From: Pseudomonas sp. GGS8
Lineage (GTDB): Bacteria > Pseudomonadota > Gammaproteobacteria > Pseudomonadales > Pseudomonadaceae
Assembly (NCBI RefSeq): GCF_024168645.1
Contig: NZ_JALJWF010000001.1
Span: 434,001 to 498,000, forward strand
Direction of reading: 5' to 3'
DNA length: 64,000 nucleotides
Shown here: positions 8,203-16,174 of the stretch, in pieces
Numbering within the stretch: the stretch's first letter is position 1
How the letters are laid out: each line of letters starts with the position of its first letter
The notes under the pieces: generated by a model
The model's input: only the letters and a program-made list of their open reading frames with translations
What the model was told of the DNA's origin: nothing
The model's database searches: none
Program-made: the position numbers and the translations under genes

Positions 8203-9362
8203 ACCGCAGGGGGTGGCAGGCGGTCGGCGTATTCATCGCCGTGCTCTTGGGCGCGCTGAGTGTTTACCTCTACTTCAAGGCCATGCCCTATCAAGAAGAC
8301 ATCGATCACGGCCCTTCCCCCGAAGCCCAGGCCAACCCCTACCTGGCGGCCGAGCACTTTCTGCGCCGACAGGGCCTGACCGTCAGCCATGCCGACAACC
8401 TCGACATCCTGCCGACCATTGAGCCCCGTCAGCACAGTTTGCTGTTGCTCGGCGACCGATCGAACATGTCCCCGCGACAGGTGGATCAGGTGCTGAACTG
8501 GACCCGGGCCGGTGGACGTCTGTTATTCGTCGCCGAAGCCCTGTGGGATGAAAAAACCGGTCAGAGCAATGACCTGCTGCTCGATCGGGTGCAGTTGCAC
8601 CAGTTCCTGAGCAAAGACCTCAAGGACTCGCCTCCCGATCTGCGCGATGATCCCTACCCCAAACTGACCAAGCTCTATCTGGAAAACGAAGAGGCGCCGG
8701 CCTACTTCAGCTTCGATACCGCGTTCCACCTCGACGACCCGAAAAACCTCGCCCAGGCCTGGGCCAACAGTGGCAAGGCCACGCACATGATGCAGCTGAG
8801 CCACGGGCTGGGTTCGATCACCGTGGTGACCGATGCCGACCTCTGGAAAAGCCCCGCCATCGGCCAATACGACAACGCCTGGCTGCTGTGGTACCTGGCG
8901 GCCGACACCGATGTGACCTTGCTGTTCAATACCGATCACGACAGCTTGCTGACGTTGCTGTGGCGCTATTTTGCGCAAGCCTTGGTGGCCCTGATCGCCT
9001 TGATCGCTTTGGGGTTCTGGCACGTTGGCGTGCGCAATGGCCCGTTGCTGGAACCGGCTCCAAGAGCCCGCCGGCAACTTCAGGAACACCTGCGCGCCAG
9101 CGCCGATTTCAGGCTGCGCCGCAGCGGTCAGCACAGCCTGTTGCAAGCCTTGCAGCAAGACATCCTGCGCCGTGTCCGCCACCGACACCCCGGTTTTGAA
9201 CAACTCGGCGTCGCCGAACAATGGCTGGTGCTCGCACGCCTGACCGGCCAACCCACACGCGCCATCAGCCAGGCCATGAGCCCGCGACCGAAACAGCGGC
9301 TGTCCAGCGCTGAATTCAGCCGTCAGGTCGCCCACCTGCAAACCTTGAGGAACGCCTTATGA
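8199..9362 (+). CDS. DUF4350 domain-containing protein
   Basis: A 387-residue protein with an N-terminal helix (WQAVGVFIAVLLGALSVYLYF, residues 5-25), a soluble DUF4350 domain (about 45-235, including LLLLGDRSNMSPRQVDQVLNWTRAGGRLLFVAE, which resembles a Rossmann-like glutamine-amidotransferase-type fold) and a second helix near 262-280. The cytoplasmic tail is basic. It starts at TTG 8199, because GGGAG lies 7 nt upstream and the TTGA overlap with the previous stop matches the cluster's spacing. Its role is unknown; the context points to the MoxR-linked membrane complex. Confidence 0.83.
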   Translation: MNRRGWQAVGVFIAVLLGALSVYLYFKAMPYQEDIDHGPSPEAQANPYLAAEHFLRRQGLTVSHADNLDILPTIEPRQHSLLLLGDRSNMSPRQVDQVLNWTRAGGRLLFVAEALWDEKTGQSNDLLLDRVQLHQFLSKDLKDSPPDLRDDPYPKLTKLYLENEEAPAYFSFDTAFHLDDPKNLAQAWANSGKATHMMQLSHGLGSITVVTDADLWKSPAIGQYDNAWLLWYLAADTDVTLLFNTDHDSLLTLLWRYFAQALVALIALIALGFWHVGVRNGPLLEPAPRARRQLQEHLRASADFRLRRSGQHSLLQALQQDILRRVRHRHPGFEQLGVAEQWLVLARLTGQPTRAISQAMSPRPKQRLSSAEFSRQVAHLQTLRNAL

Positions 9363-10360
9363 GTGAACAGATCGAGCCCGGCACCCAGACCCACGCCGCC
9401 CAGCAGCGCCAGCGCGCCAGCCAGTTGGCCCAGGCGATAAGAACGGAATTGCAAAAAGCCGTGATCGGCCAGAACGGCGTGATCGACGACGTGCTCACCG
9501 CCATGATCGCCGGCGGCCATGTGCTGCTCGAAGGCGTGCCGGGGTTGGGCAAGACCTTGCTGGTGCGCGCCCTCGCCCGTTGCTTCGGTGGCGAATACGC
9601 GCGCATCCAGTTCACCCCCGACCTGATGCCCAGCGACGTCACCGGGCACGCGGTGTACGACTTGCAGACCGAGCAATTCAAACTGCGCAAAGGCCCGTTG
9701 TTCACCAACTTGCTGCTGGCCGATGAAATCAACCGCGCCCCGGCGAAAACCCAGGCCGCGCTGCTCGAAGCCATGCAGGAACGCCAGGTCACCCTCGAAG
9801 GCCGCGCCCTGCCCATCGCGCAACCGTTCATGGTGCTGGCCACGCAAAACCCCATCGAACAGGAAGGCACTTACCCGTTACCGGAAGCCGAGCTCGACCG
9901 CTTCATGCTCAAAGTGCGCATGGACTACCCCGAGACCGATCAGGAATTGGACATGGTGCGTCAGGTCAGTCGCTCGACCCGCGCCGACATGCTCGACGTG
10001 CAACCGCTGCGCACCGTGTTGCAAGCCAAGGACGTGCTGGCCTTGCAGCGCATCGCCAGCGATCTGCCGCTGGACGATCAGGTGCTCGATTACGCCGTGC
10101 GCCTGGCCCGCACCACTCGCACCTGGCCGGGCTTGACCCTCGGCGCCGGGCCTCGCGCCTCCATCGCCCTGGTGCGTTGCGCCCGCGCCCGTGCGCTGCT
10201 GCGAGGTGGCGACTTCGTGATTCCCGATGACATCAAAGGCTGCGCCCTCGCGGTACTGCGTCACCGGGTGCGGATTGCCCCGGAGCTGGATATCGAAGGG
10301 CTGGACGTCGATCAGGTGCTCAAGCAACTGCTCGAACAAGTGCCGGCGCCACGCCTGTGA
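9359..10360 (+). CDS. MoxR family AAA+ ATPase
   Basis: This 333-residue AAA_3-type ATPase has Walker A GVPGLGKT (59-66), Walker B LLLADEINRAP (118-128), and sensor 1 in the VLATQNPIEQEGTYPLPEAELDRFMLKV segment, typical of MoxR. MoxR ATPases act as chaperones in maturation of metal- or vWA-containing complexes, and the gene normally sits beside DUF58 and vWA genes. Here DUF58 follows, but no vWA/BatA-BatD genes are present. The ATGA overlap with the DUF4350 gene sets the start. A REPIN of about 135 bp separates it from the DUF58 gene. Confidence 0.93.
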   Translation: MSEQIEPGTQTHAAQQRQRASQLAQAIRTELQKAVIGQNGVIDDVLTAMIAGGHVLLEGVPGLGKTLLVRALARCFGGEYARIQFTPDLMPSDVTGHAVYDLQTEQFKLRKGPLFTNLLLADEINRAPAKTQAALLEAMQERQVTLEGRALPIAQPFMVLATQNPIEQEGTYPLPEAELDRFMLKVRMDYPETDQELDMVRQVSRSTRADMLDVQPLRTVLQAKDVLALQRIASDLPLDDQVLDYAVRLARTTRTWPGLTLGAGPRASIALVRCARARALLRGGDFVIPDDIKGCALAVLRHRVRIAPELDIEGLDVDQVLKQLLEQVPAPRL

Positions 10361-10380
10361 ACATGGCCATGCGAACCACC

Positions 10381-10516
10381 CCTGTGGCGAGGGGGCTTGC
10401 CCCCGTTGGGTTGCGAAGCGACCCCAAAACCTACAATCGCATGTCGACAGACACACCGCGTTTGTCGGGTTTACGACTGCTTCGCAGCCGAACGCGGGCA
10501 AGCCCGCTCGCCACAG
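10381..10516. repeat. REPIN inside the MoxR-DUF58 cluster
   Basis: CCTGTGGCGAGGGGGCTTGCC at the left and its inverse GGGCAAGCCCGCTCGCCACAG at the right enclose about 95 bp. It occupies nearly all the space between the MoxR and DUF58 genes, unlike the 4-base overlaps elsewhere in this cluster. Confidence 0.82.
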
Positions 10517-10559
10517 AATTACCGTGCCAGACCAACCCTTGCCACGAGGTCGCGACGCC

Positions 10560-11891
10560 ATGAAACCCTCGCGCCTGCTGCTGATCTGGCTTGCCATCCT
10601 GCTCGCCATCGGCATCGTGCTGGGCACCTTGCGGGCTTTGGAGTTCGACGTTCCATCAACCCTGTTGTCGATCAACTGGGGATTGCTGCTAGCCCTGCTG
10701 GCCCTGGCGATACTCGACGCCATTCGCCTCAAGCGTTTGCCCTCACCGCGCCTCCAGCGACAAATGCCCGGCAGCCTGGCACTCGGTCGATGGAGCGAAG
10801 TGCGACTGGAAGTCGAGCATAATTTTACCCAGCCACTGAACATTCAGGTCTTCGACCATGTACCCGACGGCCTGAGCTTCGAACACCTTCCTCTGTCGGT
10901 TGAATTGCAACCCGGCCAACAGAGCCAGATCGGCTACCGCCTGCGCCCGCTCAAGCGCGGCCACTTCAGCTTCGAACACTGCGAGATCAACCTGCCGAGT
11001 CCCATGGGCCTGTGGTCCGACAAACGTCTGCTCAACCTGCTCGACAATACCCGCGTCTACCCCGACTTCGCCCGCCTCTACGGCGGCGAACTGCTGGCGG
11101 TGGACAACTGGCTCAGCCAACTCGGCGTACGCCAGCGCCAACGTCGCGGCCTGGGTCTGGAATTCCATCAGCTGCGCGAATTCCGCGAAGGCGACAGCCT
11201 GCGCCAGATCGACTGGAAAGCCACCGCCCGCCAACGCACGCCCATCGCCCGCGAATACCAGGACGAGCGCGACCAGCAAATCATCTTCATGCTCGATTGC
11301 GGCCGCCGCATGCGCAGCCAGGATGGCGAACTCGCCCATTTCGATCACGCACTCAACGCCTGCCTGTTGCTCAGCTACATCGCCCTGCGCCAAGGCGATG
11401 CAGTGGGCCTGAGCACCTTCGCCAGCGATCGAGCGCATTACCTCGCCCCGGTCAAAGGCACGGGCCAGCTCAATGTATTGCTCAACAGTGTCTACGACCT
11501 CGACAGCACCCAGCGCCCCGCCGACTACCAGGCTGCCGCCACGCAACTACTGGCCCGACAAAAACGCCGGGCGCTGGTGGTGCTGGTGACCAACCTGCGG
11601 GATGAAGACGATGAAGAATTGCTGACTGCGGTCAAACGCCTAAGCAAGCTGCATAGGGTGTTGGTGGCGAGTTTGCGTGAAGACTTGCTCGATAGCCTGC
11701 GGCATGCGCCGGTGCAGACTTTGCCAGAGGCGCTGGCCTATTGCGGGACGGTGGATTATTTGAATGACCGGGCGCAGCTCCATGAGCGGTTGAGTGCTCA
11801 TGGAGTGCCGGTGGTGGATGCTCGGCCCCAAGAGTTGGGGGCCGAGTTGGTGACGCGGTATCTATGCTGGAAAAGGGCGGGCGAAATTTAA
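10560..11891 (+). CDS. DUF58 domain-containing protein
   Basis: A 443-residue protein with two N-terminal helices (LLLIWLAILLAIGIVLGTLRAL, then WGLLLALLALAILDAI) and a soluble region ending in DUF58. The DUF58 signature LEFHQLREFREGDSLRQIDWKATARQ is near residue 200-226. It leads into a vWA-like segment (IIFMLDCGRRMRSQDGELAHFDHALNACLLLSYIALRQGD). This pairing with MoxR is the standard MoxR-DUF58 partnership. The ATG at 10560 was chosen because the hydrophobic N terminus begins there; an in-frame extension to 10227 runs through the REPIN and the MoxR gene. Confidence 0.87.
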   Translation: MKPSRLLLIWLAILLAIGIVLGTLRALEFDVPSTLLSINWGLLLALLALAILDAIRLKRLPSPRLQRQMPGSLALGRWSEVRLEVEHNFTQPLNIQVFDHVPDGLSFEHLPLSVELQPGQQSQIGYRLRPLKRGHFSFEHCEINLPSPMGLWSDKRLLNLLDNTRVYPDFARLYGGELLAVDNWLSQLGVRQRQRRGLGLEFHQLREFREGDSLRQIDWKATARQRTPIAREYQDERDQQIIFMLDCGRRMRSQDGELAHFDHALNACLLLSYIALRQGDAVGLSTFASDRAHYLAPVKGTGQLNVLLNSVYDLDSTQRPADYQAAATQLLARQKRRALVVLVTNLRDEDDEELLTAVKRLSKLHRVLVASLREDLLDSLRHAPVQTLPEALAYCGTVDYLNDRAQLHERLSAHGVPVVDARPQELGAELVTRYLCWKRAGEI

Positions 11892-11931
11892 CGACTCTCT
11901 TTTCGCTATTCGGTCGTTGAACTATTCATTT

Positions 11932-14900
11932 TTAGATTCGAAACCCCATTTCGTGTAGGTAGTTGGCCGCACCTATAAGAATTCCAGGAAAAAGAGTGCC
12001 AAAAATCTGTGAGACATGAATTTTGGCAATGCCGTCAGCCCCTGTAATCGTAGGTTCAAGTACCAAATCATCAACACGCCAAAAGACTGTTTTCCCTTCA
12101 ATTGGCATCAGGTGGCCGTCTGTAATGAACGCTTCGAAAATTCCATTCCCAAGTCTTCCCACTCGACTGATTCGCGGCGCATCCAAGCCTACCACTTCAA
12201 TATCAATAGATTTCGTCTCTGGGCTATCATCAATGTAAGTTGTGAGAGGAAAGACACCAATTTCACTCGATCTAATGGTTGCTTGGGATTTTCCCGTAGC
12301 GTGAGTAATAGTAGAAGGTAGGGTCGCCCACGGGAAAGTCCAATGAATCGTTATTCCGGGCCAACCTTTACCATCATTCGATGCAACCACTGATACCTCC
12401 GCGTAAATAGGGAAACCCGAATGAACTACATAATTGGCGTTTAATTTTTCAATTACCGGTACAACGGCTTCCACCAAAAACACCACTAACGCGCTATCCC
12501 AGCCTCCCTCACCGCCACGCACTGAAGCCGTCAACAGCTTTTTACCGGACGTTTCAAGCCTGAATCGAACCGTCGCCTTCCCATCAGCCTCAGTTACAGT
12601 CGGCGTGAGCCAAACACCATCGACCTCCCACATGACCTCGACGTTTTCGAGCGCCAGACCGGTGAACGCCGAAACAATAGTGGCCTGCGCCTCCACTTCG
12701 TCCCCCGGATAAGTGCCGGACTGGGTAATGATCAACGCACTGACCTCCCGCGGTTCACTCATCTCGAACGGGAACGAGAGCCTCTGTGCATAAATCCCCT
12801 CCCCCACTGTCGCCGTCAATTCCGTCGGACCGGAAATCGTAGGGATAAAGCGCACTTTCGCCCTCCCGTAATAGTCGGTCACTGAAGTCACAACCCCAAG
12901 GTCAGGACTGCGCCACGTCACCGTCACCCCCACCATCGGCTTGCCACTGATAACCGACACCACAACAACCTGTCCGACAAACGCCTGCCCCCACTCGAGA
13001 GTTTGATAAACGCTATTGCCGGTGATTTTCAGCACCTGCGTGCCTTCACCCAAGGACATCGCGTTCGCCGGCGACAGGCTCGCCAGCCGCTCTGAGGACA
13101 GGCGCAACGCAAAACTGCCGTCTTTCAGATCGCCTACCTCGAATTGGTACTGCAATCCCTCTTCGCAGAACGGTCGAGGCACGCCGAGCCCTTCCGAAAT
13201 AAAGCTGATGCCCAGTCCGGCAGGCCCCTCTCCGATCATCCCCAGTGTTAAGGCATGACCAAACAATTTGCTATTGCGTGCGGCCCTTAGGTCGATGGAA
13301 TGTTTACCCTTGCGACGCGGGAAGTAGGTTTTCTGACCCCAAGGCAGGAATTCTTGCTTATCAAAACTGACCTCCAACCCCGGCCACGGATCATTCGCTA
13401 GTGCAGTTACCGTTAAGGGTCGTTGGTCTTGGTAACCGTCGTAAAGACTCTTCACCAATGCCTCTATCCGATGTTCCTGATCAGCGGATGTGGGAGAAAT
13501 AGCACAACCGGACCAGCCTTCGGCATTTGATGCCACCTCACTGGGACCCTCAGCAGTCGTCCACTTCACCGGCACTTGACCAACAGCGAGGCCGGTGAAA
13601 TGGGAAATTACCTGAACCCACGACCACGCCGGATCCTGCCTCACGACCGGGTCCACCGCCGATTCACGCAATGCTCCGATCCTGACTTTGTTATGCGCGA
13701 GCGCCATCGGCTTGGTGATGGCGACGAACGCCAGCTGCGGCAGTGCCAATGCCAAGGCAAACTGGCCTGGTTGCTGACTGGCGGTAAAATCAAGCGTCCA
13801 GATCGCACCCGAGTCGCTTAAAACCTGCTGCAGGTCCAAGGTAGGCTGCACCGTTGCACCCAATTGATCGGCGGGCGTCCCCGACCATGTCAGCGATGCC
13901 ATCAGCCCTACCAACGGGCTCAATTCATTGGGCAGAACGTTGAAGCTATGGAGCGCGCCCAGGCACGGATAGAGTGTCTGGGCGTCTAGCGCAGCCGCCA
14001 CCTGATCGAGCATCAGGCCCATTTCTTCGGTCAGATCCGCGGACATCAATCGCCCAGACAGCTCTCGAACAATTAAAATGCCTTCAAGGCGCAGCTCCAG
14101 CTCAAACAGGCTGCTGGTGCTGTTAACGACCGGTGAGACGAGTTTCCATTCCACACCAGTTGCCACTAGAGGCTTGGGCGTTTCCAGCTCGCCGGGTATC
14201 AGTCCGATAGCCGGTGCGTCCCCTCGCCAGTGCAGACTGATGTTTTTTCCAACCCACTCGCTGCCCTGGACAGGCTCGACCTTCAGGGTATGTGTCTGGC
14301 CACGTCGACAAAGCACGCCGAGCGTATGGCGATCGACCTCCACCCCATCCAGCAGGATCTTGACTTCACTTTTCCAGGGGCTGGTCGCAATGGCTTTCAC
14401 TTCGAAAGTCTGCTCTACCGCAATGGCCTCCGCATGCGCTTTGATACTGGCAACAACATCCTGTCCCCCTTCGGTTTTCGGCGTAAAGAAAAAACCGGCC
14501 CAACCACCAGCGCCCGTTTTGACAGTGAATACCGCCCCGTCCGGGGTCTTCCAGTCGACCAGCGCATTGACCACCGGATCACCGGAAGTGAAATGCACCA
14601 CCTGAATCCGCAACAGCACACTTTCGCTTTCATCAATGACCGGAAATTTGTTTGCTTCGCGCACCTCACCGACCTTGACCACGTTGCGTGCCAGCGACAT
14701 GTTTTTTTCCGGCGAAGGCAGCAACAATTTCGAGCAGACAAGCGACAGTTTGAAACGACCATCAAGACGATCTTCACTCTTGAGCGCCCAGATTTTGTTG
14801 ATATCGTCGACCGGCACCGGCTCCCCAATCGCCGGGCGGACTTCAACTCCCAATTGTTCGACGGGATCGCCACTCCAGTGCAGAGACACATCCGTTCCGA

Positions 14901-15393
14901 AAAAGATCGAAGGCAGTTGCACGTGAACCGGATAGGTGGAACCCCGATCGGGGTAGCCTGTTTTTTCCTCCCAACGCCTCACTTCGCCATCGTCAACGAC
15001 CATGACCTCCTTCCATGGATCGGTCGCCAGTACCCGGACCGCTATCGGTTTAGTCACAACACCAGCGGCGTAGTAGAGACTCACGACCGACGCCACGACA
15101 TCGTAGTTGCCTTCGGCTATCGGCTCATATTCAAAGCACGCCCAGCCCCGTTCATCAGTGACGTCAGTGCCTTTAACCTGTTGGCCTGCGACCGACCAGG
15201 TCACCGTCAGTCCGCTGAGAACCTGACCGGTGTAATACGACGCGACTTGAACCCCCAGGAGAACCTTTTGCCCATGTTCAAGAATCGGGTAGTACGCCGC
15301 CTCCAGCACCTCACGAAACACCAGTCGGTGATGCCCCAGCGACACCTCAATCGGGTAGGGTTTTGCGGTGCAGATAGGGATCCTGATCTCCAA
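11932..15393 (-). CDS. Large Ig-like (Big_1-type) repeat protein, probably the 3' part of a frameshifted gene
   Basis: The frame from TTG 15393 gives 1153 residues without a signal peptide. It is built of Ig-like domains: the first half alternates two domain types in units of roughly 220 residues, each unit having segments like VSLGHHRL...LLGVQVASYYTGQVLSGLTVTW and SLHWSGDPVEQLGV. The second half has simpler Big_1-like repeats, for example SGKPMVGVTVTWRSPDLGVVTSVTDYYGRAKVRFIP. It follows TcA on the same strand and so looks like a Tc accessory protein. The TTG start has no clear ribosome-binding site and TGA lies directly before it in frame. The upstream 275-residue frame ends where this one begins in the middle of a repeat unit, so one original gene broken by a 1-base shift is likely. 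Function is unknown; Ig-like domains often bind ligands or surfaces. Confidence 0.75.
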   Translation of the reverse strand: MEIRIPICTAKPYPIEVSLGHHRLVFREVLEAAYYPILEHGQKVLLGVQVASYYTGQVLSGLTVTWSVAGQQVKGTDVTDERGWACFEYEPIAEGNYDVVASVVSLYYAAGVVTKPIAVRVLATDPWKEVMVVDDGEVRRWEEKTGYPDRGSTYPVHVQLPSIFFGTDVSLHWSGDPVEQLGVEVRPAIGEPVPVDDINKIWALKSEDRLDGRFKLSLVCSKLLLPSPEKNMSLARNVVKVGEVREANKFPVIDESESVLLRIQVVHFTSGDPVVNALVDWKTPDGAVFTVKTGAGGWAGFFFTPKTEGGQDVVASIKAHAEAIAVEQTFEVKAIATSPWKSEVKILLDGVEVDRHTLGVLCRRGQTHTLKVEPVQGSEWVGKNISLHWRGDAPAIGLIPGELETPKPLVATGVEWKLVSPVVNSTSSLFELELRLEGILIVRELSGRLMSADLTEEMGLMLDQVAAALDAQTLYPCLGALHSFNVLPNELSPLVGLMASLTWSGTPADQLGATVQPTLDLQQVLSDSGAIWTLDFTASQQPGQFALALALPQLAFVAITKPMALAHNKVRIGALRESAVDPVVRQDPAWSWVQVISHFTGLAVGQVPVKWTTAEGPSEVASNAEGWSGCAISPTSADQEHRIEALVKSLYDGYQDQRPLTVTALANDPWPGLEVSFDKQEFLPWGQKTYFPRRKGKHSIDLRAARNSKLFGHALTLGMIGEGPAGLGISFISEGLGVPRPFCEEGLQYQFEVGDLKDGSFALRLSSERLASLSPANAMSLGEGTQVLKITGNSVYQTLEWGQAFVGQVVVVSVISGKPMVGVTVTWRSPDLGVVTSVTDYYGRAKVRFIPTISGPTELTATVGEGIYAQRLSFPFEMSEPREVSALIITQSGTYPGDEVEAQATIVSAFTGLALENVEVMWEVDGVWLTPTVTEADGKATVRFRLETSGKKLLTASVRGGEGGWDSALVVFLVEAVVPVIEKLNANYVVHSGFPIYAEVSVVASNDGKGWPGITIHWTFPWATLPSTITHATGKSQATIRSSEIGVFPLTTYIDDSPETKSIDIEVVGLDAPRISRVGRLGNGIFEAFITDGHLMPIEGKTVFWRVDDLVLEPTITGADGIAKIHVSQIFGTLFPGILIGAANYLHEMGFRI

Positions 15394-16174
15394 TCAATGG
15401 GCATTCGAGCGACCAACCCTCTTCAAGAGGATGATCCACTTCCCAGCCAGGCACCGCGACAATCGCACCTTGAGGGTTGTCATCGATGGTCAATGAGGCT
15501 TTGGTGCCCTCCCAGGCATTATCCGACGCAAGCACAAATCCCAGCCGGTGAGCGAAGCTATCTGAAGCGCCCAGGCACATGTACAAAGTACCTGTCGATG
15601 GCACACGCTCGTCGTCCAGAATCAACGTTTGCATCACCGCTTCTTCCAGGTGCACCTGAAGCTTGATTCGGGTGATGCAGATCCTCGAGAAATAGTCCGG
15701 AGGCTCGTTCCTGGGGCTGAATACACTGACGCGAATCACATCCCCACTTTTGAATGGAAGCGCCAACTCGACTTCATACTTACGCGGAATGAATTCCAGC
15801 GGCTGCCCGCCTGCCAGACGCGCCTGATCCTCCTGAAGATTGCGTGGTGGCCCCGGCAATAGCTCGACATTCTGTTCATCAGTCCCCCCCACAATGCCGA
15901 TGCGCATCAAACCGGCCTCGGTATGTCGCGTCTCGCACAGGAAGCTCAGGACATAACGCGCAGTGACATCAGGGTCTTTGGGAATAGTGATGTCCTGACT
16001 GATCGACGCCCCATCATAGGCGGCCAGAAAGCGAGTCCGTACCCCGTCATACCATTCTGATTCTGGACCGAGAAGATCAGGATTGAGCTCTCCTATCTTC
16101 CAGTGACTTGGCCACTCTAAGAAATCACCATTAAGTAACAGTGTCTCGTCGGCTCGAATGATCGACTCAGGCAT
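15347..16174 (-). CDS. N-terminal part of the Ig-repeat Tc accessory protein (frameshifted)
   Basis: A 275-residue frame starting at ATG 16174, which overlaps the end of the TcA C-terminal gene by 8 nt; GGGAG lies 9 nt upstream, so translation is coupled. The first 150 residues look like a carbohydrate-binding-type beta-sandwich (LLLNGDFLEWPSHWKIGE...SISQDITIP), a fold common near Ig repeats. From about residue 190, GTLYMCLGASDSFAHRLGF...AWEGTKASLTIDDNP aligns by eye with unit starts in the following 1153-residue frame (TLYPCLGALHSFNVLPNEL...GLMASLTWSGTP). The unit is cut off after EEGWSLECPLIGDQD, and the missing remainder continues in the +1 frame. I read the two frames as one gene with a recent frameshift, unless a sequencing error or programmed +1 shift is involved. 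Confidence 0.72.
   Translation of the reverse strand: MPESIIRADETLLLNGDFLEWPSHWKIGELNPDLLGPESEWYDGVRTRFLAAYDGASISQDITIPKDPDVTARYVLSFLCETRHTEAGLMRIGIVGGTDEQNVELLPGPPRNLQEDQARLAGGQPLEFIPRKYEVELALPFKSGDVIRVSVFSPRNEPPDYFSRICITRIKLQVHLEEAVMQTLILDDERVPSTGTLYMCLGASDSFAHRLGFVLASDNAWEGTKASLTIDDNPQGAIVAVPGWEVDHPLEEGWSLECPLIGDQDPYLHRKTLPD

Noticed and set aside
11892..11931. Intrinsic terminator between DUF58 and the Ig gene
   Set aside because: AACGAC/GTCGTT can pair, but the stem is only 6 bp with a 17-nt loop and no T run follows directly.
14230..15666. 478-codon open frame opposite the Ig-repeat protein
   Set aside because: It spans the frameshift on the other strand, has no ribosome-binding site and shows no domain; the Ig repeats on the minus strand are convincing.
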